64,000 bases of DNA from Blastococcus sp. URHD0036 (GCF_000701365.1 NZ_JNIK01000002.1:124001-188000); one strand, 5' to 3'. Positions 25,509 through 35,210 are shown, counted from the stretch's first letter. Numbers and translations are program-made. The notes: generated by a model from the letters alone, not told the origin.

Positions 25509-26521
25509 CGGGCGACGTCCTCTCCGGCGCTGGGCGCCGCGGTGCGGGTGAGCTGCGAGCGGATCTCGTCGAGAGTGCGGAACACGGACAGGGTGTCCGC
25601 GACCGTGTGCACGGGATGCTCGGTCAGGCCCGCCTCGATCGCCTCCACCACCTCGCGCATCATCGGCACGTAGCCGTTGCCCTCCCGGGGCAGGTCCACC
25701 GCTTCCGGTGTCACGAAGATCGCCTCGAGGGAGCCCGCGCGGACCTGCAGGCTCGTCGTCGCCCAGAAGGGAGGCGAGAGCACGATCCATCCCTTCGGAC
25801 CGCTGACCGACGCGGACAGGTCGGTGAACTCCGTCATGGACGTCGCGCACTGGGCAAAACGGCCCTGGGAGAACTCGAGAGTCACGTGGTGGGCGAGGTC
25901 GACCCCGTCCGGCCGGACGACGCCGCCGGCATGCAGGGACTGCGGCTCGCCGAAGAGGGCGTGGGCAAGCGTGACCGGGTAGATCCCCTGGTCCAGCAGC
26001 GCCCCGCCGCCGGGGCCGGCTTCGAACCGGGTGCCCATGTCCTCCGGGAAGGGGATGCCGAAGCCCGCCCGCAGGCTCCGGGGCTCGCCGATCCGGCCCT
26101 CGGCGATCTCCTGCCGGAGCCGCCGGAAGACCGGGTTGAACTTCATCCACATGGCCTCCATGAGGAAGACCCCACGGTCGGCGGCCAGCGCGAACAGGTC
26201 GGCGGCTTCGGCTGCACTGGTGGCGATCGGCTTCTCCACCAGCACGTTCCGGCCGGCGAGCAGCGCCTGCCGCGTCATCGCATGGTGGGTGGCGATCGGT
26301 GTGGCCAGATAGATCGCGTCGATCGAGTCGTCCGCGACCACCGCTGCGTAGTCCCCGGTGGACCGGGGGATGCCGAACTCGGCGGCGAAGGCCGCCGCCT
26401 TCTCCGGGTCCCGGCTGTGCACGATCGTGACCTCGACGCCCTCGCACGCCATGAGGTCCGGCACCGCACTCCGGGAGATCGTCCCCGTGCCGACGACGGC
26501 CCAGCGCTGCGGACGGCTCAC
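25505..26521 (-). CDS. Gfo/Idh/MocA family NAD(P)-dependent oxidoreductase
   Basis: A 338-residue protein: N-terminal Rossmann fold (RWAVVGTGTISRSA), the EKPIA motif at about residues 95-99 whose Lys is catalytic in this family, and the C-terminal alpha/beta substrate domain with GGGALLDQGIYPV. Members oxidise a sugar hydroxyl, including in oxidative beta-elimination routes for glycoside cleavage. GTG 26521 overlaps the stop of the ATPase gene by 4 bases. Placed between the transporter and GH3, it is likely to act on the imported glycoside or freed sugar. Confidence 0.92.
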   Translation of the reverse strand: MSRPQRWAVVGTGTISRSAVPDLMACEGVEVTIVHSRDPEKAAAFAAEFGIPRSTGDYAAVVADDSIDAIYLATPIATHHAMTRQALLAGRNVLVEKPIATSAAEAADLFALAADRGVFLMEAMWMKFNPVFRRLRQEIAEGRIGEPRSLRAGFGIPFPEDMGTRFEAGPGGGALLDQGIYPVTLAHALFGEPQSLHAGGVVRPDGVDLAHHVTLEFSQGRFAQCATSMTEFTDLSASVSGPKGWIVLSPPFWATTSLQVRAGSLEAIFVTPEAVDLPREGNGYVPMMREVVEAIEAGLTEHPVHTVADTLSVFRTLDEIRSQLTRTAAPSAGEDVAR

Positions 26522-27354
26522 GCCGAGGCCGCCGCGGACCGGGCCAGCCGGCGGGCCTCACGCCGCTCCCGCTGCCGATCCGGGTCGGCCGTGGGCGAGG
26601 CGAGCAGGAGATTGCGGGTGTAGTCGTTGCTCGGGCTGGTCGTCACCGCGGCCGTGTCCCCCGTCTCGACCAGTTCGCCGCGGTACATGACGGCGATGCG
26701 GTGGCTGACGTGCCGGACGACGGCGAGGTCGTGGGTGATGAACAGGTACGCCACACCGGTGCGACGCTGGATGTCTATGAGCAGATCGAGCACGCGCGCC
26801 TGTGTGGACAGGTCCAGCGCCGACACCGGCTCGTCGCACACGATCAGCCGCGGCTCCAGCGCCAGCGCACGGGCGATCGCCACCCGCTGACGCTGCCCGC
26901 CGGAGAACTCGCGCGGGTAGCGGTGCAGGGCGTCGACGGGCATGCCGACCTGGTCCAGCAGCCGGCCGACCGACGTCCGCGCCTCTGCCGGATCGGTCCC
27001 CTGGGCGATGAGGGGCTCGGCGAGGATGTCGGCGATCGTCAGGGTCGGGTTCAGCGACGTGTACGGGTCCTGGAACACCACCTGGATGTCGCGGGCCAGC
27101 GACCGGCGCTGCTTCGGCCCGAGATGCGTGATGTCCCTGCCGTCGAAGGTGATCGTCCCGGCGGTGGGGGTGGCCAGCCCGAGGATGGCCCGGCCCAGGG
27201 TGGTCTTGCCGGAGCCCGACTCCCCCACCAGGCCCAGGGTGTCCCCCGGTGCGATCTCCAGCGAGACTCCGCGCAGCACCTCCGGCGTCTTGGACCGCCA
27301 ACCCCGCGACGGATAGCTCAGCCGCAGGTTCCGGACCTCCAGCAGGGCGGTCAT
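26518..27354 (-). CDS. ABC transporter ATP-binding protein, OppF/DppF type
   Basis: A 278-residue ATPase with Walker A GESGSGKTT, signature FSGGQRQRV, Walker B LIVCDEPVSALD and the switch His in ITHDLAVV. The N-terminal RNLRLSYPSRGW and overall pattern match the second ATPase of oligopeptide-type (PepT family) importers. Overlaps its neighbours on both sides by 4 bases. It pairs with the ATPase domain of the fusion protein encoded just upstream. Confidence 0.94.
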   Translation of the reverse strand: MTALLEVRNLRLSYPSRGWRSKTPEVLRGVSLEIAPGDTLGLVGESGSGKTTLGRAILGLATPTAGTITFDGRDITHLGPKQRRSLARDIQVVFQDPYTSLNPTLTIADILAEPLIAQGTDPAEARTSVGRLLDQVGMPVDALHRYPREFSGGQRQRVAIARALALEPRLIVCDEPVSALDLSTQARVLDLLIDIQRRTGVAYLFITHDLAVVRHVSHRIAVMYRGELVETGDTAAVTTSPSNDYTRNLLLASPTADPDRQRERREARRLARSAAASA

Positions 27355-29255
27355 CGTGCCCCACCCTTGGTCAGCGCTGGCGCAGTCGTTCCGGTGGAGG
27401 TGGGGGTGGGGTCGGTGCGCACGGTCTCCTCGTCCAGGATCGCTCCGATCAACTGCTGGGTGTACGGGTGCTGCGGCGCGTGGAAGATCGACCGGACGTC
27501 ACCGCCCTCGACCAGTTCCCCCTCCTGCATGACCAGGACCCGGTCGCACAGGTCGGCCACGACCCCGAAGTTGTGCGTGACCAGCAGAACGCCCATGTGG
27601 AACTCGTTCTGCAGGTCGCGCAGCAGGTCGAGGATCTCCGCCTGGACGGTGACGTCGAGGGCGGTGGTGGGCTCGTCGGCGATCAGCAGCTTCGGCCGTG
27701 GCGCGACCGCGCCGGCGATGAGCGCCCGCTGCGCCATGCCCCCGGAGATCTGGTGGGGGTAGCTCTTGAAGGTGCGCCGGGGGTCGACGATGCCGACCCG
27801 GTCCAGGAGGTCCAGCACCGTCTGCTCGGCCTCCCGCTTCGGGATCCCACGCAGGCCCTCGACGAGCTGGCTGCCGATGGTGAAGGACGGGTCCAGGTTC
27901 GCCATCGGCTCCTGCGGGATGTAGGCCAGGACCGACCCGCGGAGCTTGCCCATCCCGCCCGGCCCCAGGCCCTGGAGGTCCTGCCCGTCCACCCGGAGCA
28001 CGTCGGCGGTCACCCTGGCCTGCCGTGGCAGCAGCCCCAGGATCGAGAAGGCGGTCTGGGACTTGCCCGAGCCCGACTCGCCGACCAGACCGACGATCTC
28101 GCCGGCTGCGACGTCGAGCGAGACGCCCTTGACCACGTCGCGCACAGAGCCGTCGACCTGCGGGTAGCCCACGCGCAGGTTGCGCACGGCCAGCAGGGCC
28201 CCGCCTGCGGACTCCGCTGCGGCGAGAGCAGCGACGGTGGCGGTGGCGGCGCTTCCCACCGACGGTGCATGGTCGCCTGCGGTGACGTCCTGGGGCAACA
28301 CGTCGCCAGGGGCGGACGGCGAGGCCGCAGCCGGTCGCCGCTTCGCCCGCCGGCCGCCGGGCGCGACCGCACCCTGGGGGGCTGCAAGGACGTCGCGGTA
28401 GGCGTTGCCCAGCAGCACCAGCGAGCCGGTGAGCAGCGCCAGGAACAGGGAGGGCCAGACCATCTGCACCGGCTTGACGTAGATGTTGCCGAACGCGTCG
28501 GCGGTCATCGCGCCGAAGCTCACCTGCTGGCTGGAGCCGACGCCCAGGAAGGCGAGACCGGCCTGCACGCCGATGGCGGCAGTGCCCAGGAAGGCCGCAG
28601 TGATGATGATCGGTCCGCGGACGACGTAGAGCACGTGCCGGGAGAGGATCCGCCGGTTCGACAACCCCGCCACCCGCGCAGCATCGACGTAGAGCTCGTT
28701 GCGCACGCCGACGACGAGGTTGCGGACGAGGCGGAAGAGCCCCGGGGCGAGGAACACCCCGAAGATCACCATCGTCACCTTGTAGGAGCCACCGGTCACC
28801 GGCTGCAGGACCAGGATCAGGATCAGCGCCGGGAAGGTCATGAGCAGCTCGAACACCCAGGACAGGGTCGCGCCCGTCCGCTTCCCGATGTAGCCGGCGA
28901 TCAGGCCGAAGACGGTGCCCAGCACGACCGCCACCCCGGCGCCGATGAGGGCGGAGGCGACGGACACGTTGATCGAGGAGAGGACCCGGGCCCAGATGTC
29001 GCGCCCGAACTGGTCGGCGCCCAGCAGGTAGCCGGGCTCACCGACGTCGGCGTTGACCTTCTGGAGGTTGGCGAGAGCCGAGTCGTGCTGGCTGAGAACG
29101 GGTTCGAGCAGCCCGAGCACGATGATCGCCACCAGCACGAGCAGGGCGCCGATGCCGAGTGGCTTGCGCAGCAGCCGCCGCCAGGCACCTCTGCGCGGCC
29201 GGACTGCGGTCTCCACGACCGGTGCCGTGGCGGTGTCGACGTCGGGAACGGTCAC
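27351..29255 (-). CDS. ABC transporter permease-ATPase fusion (DppC domain fused to DppD domain)
   Basis: A 634-residue fusion. Residues about 25-300 are a DppC-like permease: an N-terminal helix, LLGADQFGRDIWARVL, several further helices and the cytoplasmic EAA-type loop (ELYVDAARVAGLSNRRIL). After an Ala/Pro-rich linker (about 300-350) comes a full DppD ATPase with GESGSGKSQT, ISGGMAQRA and LLIADEPTTALD. In most transporters these are two genes. Start GTG 29255 overlaps the first permease stop by 4 bases. The fused order suggests a fixed 1:1 permease-ATPase stoichiometry. No frame break is seen, so it appears to be a real single polypeptide. Confidence 0.9.
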   Translation of the reverse strand: MTVPDVDTATAPVVETAVRPRRGAWRRLLRKPLGIGALLVLVAIIVLGLLEPVLSQHDSALANLQKVNADVGEPGYLLGADQFGRDIWARVLSSINVSVASALIGAGVAVVLGTVFGLIAGYIGKRTGATLSWVFELLMTFPALILILVLQPVTGGSYKVTMVIFGVFLAPGLFRLVRNLVVGVRNELYVDAARVAGLSNRRILSRHVLYVVRGPIIITAAFLGTAAIGVQAGLAFLGVGSSQQVSFGAMTADAFGNIYVKPVQMVWPSLFLALLTGSLVLLGNAYRDVLAAPQGAVAPGGRRAKRRPAAASPSAPGDVLPQDVTAGDHAPSVGSAATATVAALAAAESAGGALLAVRNLRVGYPQVDGSVRDVVKGVSLDVAAGEIVGLVGESGSGKSQTAFSILGLLPRQARVTADVLRVDGQDLQGLGPGGMGKLRGSVLAYIPQEPMANLDPSFTIGSQLVEGLRGIPKREAEQTVLDLLDRVGIVDPRRTFKSYPHQISGGMAQRALIAGAVAPRPKLLIADEPTTALDVTVQAEILDLLRDLQNEFHMGVLLVTHNFGVVADLCDRVLVMQEGELVEGGDVRSIFHAPQHPYTQQLIGAILDEETVRTDPTPTSTGTTAPALTKGGAR

Positions 29256-30193
29256 GCGAGCCTCGCCTTCGGGTTGAGCCAGCCCTGGGCCAGATCGACG
29301 AGCAGGTTGACGATGACCACGAGCAGGACGCCGAAGACGGTCACGCCCAGCAGAGCGGGCAGGTCTCCCTGCAGCGTGGCGTTGAAGGCGTAGGAGCCGT
29401 AGCCGGGCAGGGCGAAGATCTTCTCGACGAACAACGCGGCACCGAAGATCGAGATGAACTGCAGGGAGAAGGTCGTCAGCGCCGGACCTGCCGCGTTGCG
29501 CAATGCGTGCTTCAGCAGCAGCGACCGCTCCGACACCCCGCGGGCCCGCAGGGTGCGGACGTATTCGCGGTCCAGCTCGTCGATCAGGGATCCGCGGACC
29601 TGCGCGGCCAGAGCCGCGATCCCACCGATCGACAGCACGATGGCGGGCAGGATCACCGACGAGAACCAGGCCCGCGGGTCGTCGGCCAGCTTCGTGTAGC
29701 CCGTGGCCGGCACCCAGCGCAGCTCGATCGCGAACACGTAGACCAGCGCGATGCCCAGGATGATCCCGGGGAAGACGAACGAGATCGTCGAGATGCCCTG
29801 CAGCAGGTTGTCCAGCCACCCCCGGCGGGCGGCGGAGGCGATCCCCAGCGCGGTGCTGGCGAGCAGGGTGATGATCATGGCGACGACCACCACCGACAGG
29901 GTGACCGGCAGCCGGCTGGTCAGCGCGTCGGTGACGTCCTGGCCGCTGAAGTAGGACTTGCCCAGATCACCGTGGAAGAGGCCACCCAGCCAGTCGGTGT
30001 ACTGCTCCCACAAGGGCTTGTCCAGGCCCAGCCGGGCATTGAGGATCGCGATCTGTTCATCGGTCGCCTGGGGACCGAGGATGTTGCGGGCGACAGGGAT
30101 GTCGGCGGTGTACGTCAGGGCGAAGGTGATACCGGTGACCAGGAACACCAGCACGATGCCGGCACCCAGACGGCGGAACAAGTAGGGCAGCAT
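29252..30193 (-). CDS. ABC transporter permease, DppB/OppB type
   Basis: A 313-residue inner-membrane protein with the DppB pattern: N-terminal helix FRRLGAGIVLVFLVTGITFAL, the external loop with LGLDKPLWEQY and GDLGKSYFSG, five further helices and the EAA loop DELDREYVRTLRARGVSERSLL. ATG 30193 lies 67 bases after the substrate-binding protein gene stop. Works with the fusion protein and the OppF-type ATPase. Confidence 0.94.
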   Translation of the reverse strand: MLPYLFRRLGAGIVLVFLVTGITFALTYTADIPVARNILGPQATDEQIAILNARLGLDKPLWEQYTDWLGGLFHGDLGKSYFSGQDVTDALTSRLPVTLSVVVVAMIITLLASTALGIASAARRGWLDNLLQGISTISFVFPGIILGIALVYVFAIELRWVPATGYTKLADDPRAWFSSVILPAIVLSIGGIAALAAQVRGSLIDELDREYVRTLRARGVSERSLLLKHALRNAAGPALTTFSLQFISIFGAALFVEKIFALPGYGSYAFNATLQGDLPALLGVTVFGVLLVVIVNLLVDLAQGWLNPKARLA

Positions 30194-30260
30194 GACGACC
30201 TCCAGCCGGCGGTGCGGCGCGGGGCCAGGGGCCCCGCGCCGCACCGGGAATCGATCGGGC

Positions 30261-31808
30261 TCAGTCGGCCGGTGCGAACGGACGGAGCGTCTGCGCGGTG
30301 ATGTACGGCGGTGTGAACACGATGTCCTTGGCCGTGACGAACTTGCCCTGGGCATACCCGAGAGGTGCGAACCAGGCCTGGTCGACGAAGTACTCGTTCA
30401 CCGCGCGGAAGGCGTCGTCCTGCTGGTCCAGCGGCGCGGCGTTGGCGGTCGTGACCAGCTGCTCGAACTCCGGCGTCGTCTGGTCGAAGGCGTTGAAGAT
30501 CGCACTGGTGTTCGCCTGCACGTCACCAGAGTCCGTCCCGGCGTACCCGTTGAAGAAGAAGAACATCGGGTAGTTGCGGGCGGCGATCCGGGCCTGGAAG
30601 TCCTGGAAGGTGATCGGCTCCCAGGTGATGTCGATGCCGATCTCACCGAACTGCTGGTCGAAGGCCGACTCGAACGTCGTCGTCAGGCCCTGGATGCTGG
30701 GCATCGTGACGCTGAAGCCGTCCGAGTAGCCGGCCTCGGCCATGAGGTCCTTGGCGCGGTCGAGGTCGAACGACTGCTCGTCGACGAGCTCCTCGCTGTA
30801 GGCATCTCCTCGGGGGTCCATCACCTGGTTGGTCGGCACCACCCCTCCCTGGCCGAGAGTCTCGGCGATGGTCTCCCGGTCCAGCGCGAGGTTGATCGCC
30901 TGTCGGACGCGGACGTCGGCGAGCGCTGGGACGATCGTGCCGGCCCGGTCGAGCAGCCACAGCCCCGCGACGGCCTGCGGCGCGCCGTCCCCGATCGTGA
31001 ACTGGTCCTCCGGGTAGAGCGACTCCTGCCCCGCCTGGAGCCCGCTGTAGTCGATCTGGCCCGAGAGCATCGCGTTCTGGACGGCGGTCGTGTCCGAGAT
31101 GACCTGGAAGACGACCGTGGAGAACGGGTAGGAGTCGGCGTCCCAGTTGTCACCGTTGCGCTGCAACGTGTACGTCGACCCCACTACGGTGCCGGCCTGG
31201 TCGAGCGTGTACGGACCGGATCCGACCGGCTCGAGCTGCGAGGACTCGTCCTCGAGCACCTCCGGGGAACCGACGGCGCCGGCGATGCTGGCGAGCGCGG
31301 CCAGCAGTCCTGCGTCGGGGGCGGAGAGGGTCACCACCACGGTCGACTCGTCGGTCGCCTCGACACCGGAGACGGAGGCCAGCCGGCCCGACGTGGCGAC
31401 GCCCTCCTTCGACGCGTTGAGAGAGGCAGCGACGGCGGCGGCATCGACGGGAGTGTCGTCGGTGAACGTCATCCCGTCCCTGATGTGCAGCGTCAGCTCG
31501 GTGTTGTCGGCGTTGTACTCGAAGGTCTCCGCGATGTTGGGCTCGACCTCACCGTCGGGGCTGAGGCTGACGACGGTGTCGTACACCGAGAGGAAGAGAT
31601 AGGCCTCGCCGCCGGTCCAGGCGCCGATCCGGAAGTCCGCCGGCGGGGTGCCGGTGGCCAGGTTGAGGGTGGCGGTGCCGCCGCCCGATGAGTTCCCGCC
31701 TTCAGAGTCGCCACCGTCGGAATCCCCACCATCGGAGGTGCAGGCGCTCAGGGCCAGAGCAAGCGCCACAGCGACGGCGCCGGTGCGCGCCAGTGCCTTG
31801 AACTTCAT
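30261..31808 (-). CDS. ABC transporter substrate-binding lipoprotein, family 5 (oligopeptide/oligosaccharide type)
   Basis: A 515-residue lipoprotein: signal peptide and lipobox LSAC about residue 20, an acidic Gly/Ser linker, then an SBP_bac_5 domain (PNIAETFEYNADNTELTLHIRDGMTFTDDTPV). ATG 31808 is preferred to GTG 31823 because a GAGGAG box precedes it. The family carries peptides, but in actinomycetes many members next to glycosidases bind oligosaccharides or glycosides, which suits the GH3, GH1 and Gfo/Idh genes downstream. First gene of the long operon; operator-like site C lies upstream. Confidence 0.93.
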   Translation of the reverse strand: MKFKALARTGAVAVALALALSACTSDGGDSDGGDSEGGNSSGGGTATLNLATGTPPADFRIGAWTGGEAYLFLSVYDTVVSLSPDGEVEPNIAETFEYNADNTELTLHIRDGMTFTDDTPVDAAAVAASLNASKEGVATSGRLASVSGVEATDESTVVVTLSAPDAGLLAALASIAGAVGSPEVLEDESSQLEPVGSGPYTLDQAGTVVGSTYTLQRNGDNWDADSYPFSTVVFQVISDTTAVQNAMLSGQIDYSGLQAGQESLYPEDQFTIGDGAPQAVAGLWLLDRAGTIVPALADVRVRQAINLALDRETIAETLGQGGVVPTNQVMDPRGDAYSEELVDEQSFDLDRAKDLMAEAGYSDGFSVTMPSIQGLTTTFESAFDQQFGEIGIDITWEPITFQDFQARIAARNYPMFFFFNGYAGTDSGDVQANTSAIFNAFDQTTPEFEQLVTTANAAPLDQQDDAFRAVNEYFVDQAWFAPLGYAQGKFVTAKDIVFTPPYITAQTLRPFAPAD

Positions 31809-32075
31809 GGGACTCCTCGTCACAGGCAGGGGACGGCGGACAGCAGCGACGACAGGTCAGAGACTCGCTGTCCGTATCGCACGCGTTAGTAACACGCGAC
31901 ACCTGACCGTAAGGTGGATCACACGTGTGTGTAAAGGTCCGACGACGAAAGCGTTGCGAAATGTCGCTCGGCGACCCCGGCATCCGCGTTCGGGAGCGTC
32001 CGATGGTGCCCTCCGACGCGTCCGTCGCCCACTGCCCGAGGACTCACACATGGCCTGCTGTGTCAGGATGCAGCC
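31809..32075. promoter_or_regulatory. Divergent promoter region of transporter operon and lacI-type gene
   Basis: On the minus strand a -35-like TTTACA, 18-base spacer and -10-like TACGGT precede the transporter operon; site C lies just downstream of that -10. An extra self-complementary stretch CACACGTGTG is at about 31920-31929. The LacI gene on the other side would be controlled from the same region. Confidence 0.5.
31889..31902. promoter_or_regulatory. Operator-like site C
   Basis: On the minus strand GTGTCGCGTGTTAC, matching sites D and E except for one pyrimidine change, and matching A/B in the right half (GTTAC) and core. It is 81 bases upstream of the transporter operon start and 174 bases upstream of the LacI gene, and is followed on the minus strand by TAACGCG, a second half-site. 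Confidence 0.65.
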
Positions 32076-33071
32076 ATGACGGCGACCCCCGTGGGCCGGC
32101 GACCGGCGACGAGCTATGACGTGGCGGCACGAGCCGGGGTCTCCCGCTCGACGGTCAGCTTCATCCTCAACGGCAACGACGCCCGGTTCCCGGAGAGCAC
32201 CCGCCAGCGAGTGCTCGATGCGGCGAAGGAACTCGCGTATCAGCCCTCCCTCGCCGGGCGTTCGTTGGCCAGCGGGCGCAGCGACACGATCGTCGTCCTG
32301 CTCCCCAACAGCACCTTCGGCAGCAACCTGCAGGACGTGGTCGACGAGGTGATGGTGGGCACGCGGGCGGTCGGCGGGAACGTCGTCGTGCGGTTCGCCG
32401 GGAACACGCCGAGCGCGACCATGACGGCCATTCTGGCCCTGCGGCCGGCCGGGGTCATCGACCTCGGAGTGCTCTCCGCCGACGAGCGGCTCCAGCTGGA
32501 GGGGCACGGGATCATCGCGCTCCCCGACGCCCCGCCGGGAACGGCCCGCGATGGCGATGGCGGCATCTCGGAGATCCAGGCCCGAACCCTGCTCGAGAGC
32601 GGCTGCCGGACGCTGTGGTTCGCCGCGCTCGCCGACCAGCGGCTGGACGCCTACGGCCCCGGGCGACTTGCGGCACTGCGGGCCTTCGCCGCCGGCGAAG
32701 GCCTGCCCGAACCGGCACAGGTGCGCGTACCTCTCGATCTCACGCAGGCGACGGTGGCGCTGGGAGAGGTGCTCGCCGGCGACGACGTCCCGGTCGGCGT
32801 CGCCTGCTACAACGACGAGGTCGCGCTCGCACTGCTCGCAGCCGCCCGGGAGCTCGACGTCGCTGTGCCGGACCGGTTGGCCCTGGTCGGCGTCGACCAC
32901 ATCCCCGTCGGGCAGCTGTGGTCGCCCCCGCTGACGACGGTCGACGTGGACCTGCGCGGCATGGTCAGCGCGATCGCCTCCCAGCTGCGGGCGCTTCTGG
33001 GCGACGGCGAGGCCGAGCAACCCGTCCAGGCGTCTCCCTTCCTCACCCTCGTGCGGGGCGGGACGGCCTGA
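32076..33071 (+). CDS. LacI-family transcriptional regulator
   Basis: A 331-residue regulator. The N-terminal helix-turn-helix and hinge are textbook LacI: TSYDVAARAGVSRSTVSFIL (about 14-33), then the RVLDAAKELAYQPSLAGRSL hinge. The rest is a periplasmic-binding-like sugar domain (DTIVVLLPNSTFGSNL, VACYNDEVALALL, LALVGVDHIPVG). It is divergent from the ABC transporter operon and so probably senses an imported sugar or glycoside. It is the best candidate to bind the palindromic sites A-E, because LacI-family operators are palindromes with a central CG. Confidence 0.94.
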   Translation: MTATPVGRRPATSYDVAARAGVSRSTVSFILNGNDARFPESTRQRVLDAAKELAYQPSLAGRSLASGRSDTIVVLLPNSTFGSNLQDVVDEVMVGTRAVGGNVVVRFAGNTPSATMTAILALRPAGVIDLGVLSADERLQLEGHGIIALPDAPPGTARDGDGGISEIQARTLLESGCRTLWFAALADQRLDAYGPGRLAALRAFAAGEGLPEPAQVRVPLDLTQATVALGEVLAGDDVPVGVACYNDEVALALLAAARELDVAVPDRLALVGVDHIPVGQLWSPPLTTVDVDLRGMVSAIASQLRALLGDGEAEQPVQASPFLTLVRGGTA

Positions 33072-33113
33072 GGCACGCCCTCTGGGTCGGATCGTGGCCG
33101 GGAGCGCGGCGGC

Positions 33114-35210
33114 CTACGCCGTCCCGACCCCTGGCCAGGGCACGAAGCCCTCGCTGCGGACCGACCACGTGTCGGCCGGGAAGCCGGGAGCGGCGCCCTC
33201 CCCCGACCCCGTCACCATGAGCGAGACCGCGGCCAGCAGTGCGCCGTTCCCCGGCAGGTAGATCGGCAGGAACGACCCGAGCTGCGGGTTGTGCCCGACC
33301 GCGGTGAACCCGTTCCGGGGGACCTCCTTCAGCAGGGCCTCGACGGCGAGGTCGGGGCGGCCCACCCGGGTGGCGGTCATGGCCATCACCGGGAAGTCCC
33401 AGCCCCACGCGGAGGGCCAGTGCCAGTCAGCCATGACGTCGACCAGGGTCGCCGCCATCGTGTCCGGGTCGACGAGTGGCGTCGGGGGCAGAACGCCCAG
33501 AGCGGCGAGCATCGAGGGGTGGTCGTCCCGGCGGACCTCAGAGGTCCCGGCCACGACGGCGTACCGGCCGTCCACGACGGAGGGCCGGGCCATTGTGGCC
33601 TGCACCCGGTCCCACTCCGAATGCCGCCCGATCCCCGACCGCTCCCGCCACCGCTGAGCGAGCTCGAGACCCCACCACCAATAGGCGAGCTCGTACGTGG
33701 GGTCCTCGGTCTCGGCGGCCTCGTAGAACTCCTGGGCGGGCATGACCGGTGGACCCAGGTGGAACACCCCGTCGCGTTCCTCGGCGAAGGCGGCCATGAA
33801 CTCCGCGGTCTCCTCGACCAGGTCCGCGAACTCCGCGACCAGCGTCGGTCGCCGGTCGGCCTCCGAGGCCGCCCAGACCAGTTCCAACAGGTACAACAGG
33901 TGCGGCTGCTGCCAGATGAGCAGAGAACCGGTGGGGTCGGGGCTCTCCCTGCCGTCCGGCCCGACGTGCTTGGGCCAGCGGAGCCCCGGATACCCCTGCC
34001 GGCTCGCCGTCGCCCGCGCCTGTCCGGCGATCGAGCGGTACCAGCCGAGGCTGCGCTCGAACAGCTGCGGGCGCCCCCAGGCCGCGAAGTGCGCCGCGTG
34101 CCAGAAGTGCATCTCGAGGTGAGACTTGCCCTGCCAGGAGTTGGTGACGAGCCCCGTCTCCTGCGGCGGCATCCCGCCGGCGCAGTTCACCGCGGTGAGG
34201 TACTGGGACAGGACGAGGCGCCGCTCCAGCTCGTGTGCCCTCGGGTCGGTGCTGCCGGCCAGGTCGACCGCGGCACCGGAGAGCCAGAACGACTCCCACC
34301 ACCCGGCCGCCCGTGCCCTGACGGAGCCGAAGGACTCGGCCGGGCCCTCGTCGGCATCGGCAGGTGCGAACCGGACGACGAGCTCGAGCGTCTCGTCCGG
34401 CCCGTGCAGCTCGAACGTGTGCGGCTCCGTGCCCGGCCGGAGGCTGCCGGAGGACGAGCGGACGTCCACCTTGTAGGAGGTGGCGTCGAGTGTCCGCTGG
34501 ACGACGGCGTGGCCGGGTTCGTCCCCGACCAGGGCCGACGTGTGCCGCTCGGGCGCTGTCCAGTCCGCGGTCTGGAAGAAGCCGTCGGAGGCGTACGGGA
34601 AGCGCAGCGCCACGACGGCGCGGCCGTCCTGCAGCAGCGGCGACTCGATGCAGAAGGCCACGGTGGACGAGTCCGGTGCCGCGACCGTCCGGACGGAGAC
34701 GGCCTCACCGCCGTAGCGGGAGGAGCTGTCGATCACACCGGTCCAGGGGTCCAGCCGCTGGCGCACGTCCGCCAGGCATGCGGGGTCGGTCTCGGCCGGC
34801 GCGTCCGACCCAGGTCTCAGGGCGAGCCCGATGCGTCCGAGGTCGATCCGCTGGGGGTTGGCGTGCAGCCAGGCGCCGGCCCGGTTCCGCTCGCTGACCT
34901 GTCCCGACATGGCCTCGCCGATGTCGTAGCGATCCGGGTAGAACACCGGGCCACGGGTCGTCGGGTACTCCGACATCGCGTCCTCGAGCACGAACCCGTC
35001 CGGATTGGGCATCTCGTGCCAGCCCCAGGTGCTCATGGTAGCGGTGTTCACCGCCGTGGACCCGCGCGCGGCGGCCGCCGCCTGGTCGTGGAAGGCGGGG
35101 AAGGTCTGCATGCCGGTGATGTCCGTCGTGTACGCGAAGTCGCCGTTGCCCACGGTCAGGACGTGTTCGGGATGCGGCTCGGTCAGCTCGACGACGTGGC
35201 GGCGGACCAC
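33114..35210 (-). CDS. GH65-like (alpha/alpha)6-barrel glycosidase family protein
   Basis: About 698 residues from GTG 35210. The N-terminal HVLTVGNGDFAYTTDITGMQTF and central GLVTNSWQGKSHLEMHFWHA are recognisable in a family of six-hairpin, GH65/PGGHG-like proteins annotated as glycosidases. Residues in frame upstream of GTG 35210 (LDPIDRAAVVRRH) look like the family's conserved N-terminus, yet no ATG, GTG or TTG lies before them: the GH2 stop codon is directly upstream in the same frame. A CTG at about 35234 is the only plausible alternative start. No signal peptide. Co-transcribed with GH2; substrate unknown. Confidence 0.8.
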   Translation of the reverse strand: MVRRHVVELTEPHPEHVLTVGNGDFAYTTDITGMQTFPAFHDQAAAAARGSTAVNTATMSTWGWHEMPNPDGFVLEDAMSEYPTTRGPVFYPDRYDIGEAMSGQVSERNRAGAWLHANPQRIDLGRIGLALRPGSDAPAETDPACLADVRQRLDPWTGVIDSSSRYGGEAVSVRTVAAPDSSTVAFCIESPLLQDGRAVVALRFPYASDGFFQTADWTAPERHTSALVGDEPGHAVVQRTLDATSYKVDVRSSSGSLRPGTEPHTFELHGPDETLELVVRFAPADADEGPAESFGSVRARAAGWWESFWLSGAAVDLAGSTDPRAHELERRLVLSQYLTAVNCAGGMPPQETGLVTNSWQGKSHLEMHFWHAAHFAAWGRPQLFERSLGWYRSIAGQARATASRQGYPGLRWPKHVGPDGRESPDPTGSLLIWQQPHLLYLLELVWAASEADRRPTLVAEFADLVEETAEFMAAFAEERDGVFHLGPPVMPAQEFYEAAETEDPTYELAYWWWGLELAQRWRERSGIGRHSEWDRVQATMARPSVVDGRYAVVAGTSEVRRDDHPSMLAALGVLPPTPLVDPDTMAATLVDVMADWHWPSAWGWDFPVMAMTATRVGRPDLAVEALLKEVPRNGFTAVGHNPQLGSFLPIYLPGNGALLAAVSLMVTGSGEGAAPGFPADTWSVRSEGFVPWPGVGTA

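Noticed and set aside
26627-27316. Plus-strand open frames opposite the OppF-type ATPase
   Set aside because: They are complements of the ATPase gene and carry no recognisable motif or start signal.
12070-31808. Siderophore uptake role for the island because of the Fes-like esterase
   Set aside because: No siderophore synthesis, iron-uptake permease or Fur/IdeR-like palindrome was seen near it, and the neighbours are general hydrolases.
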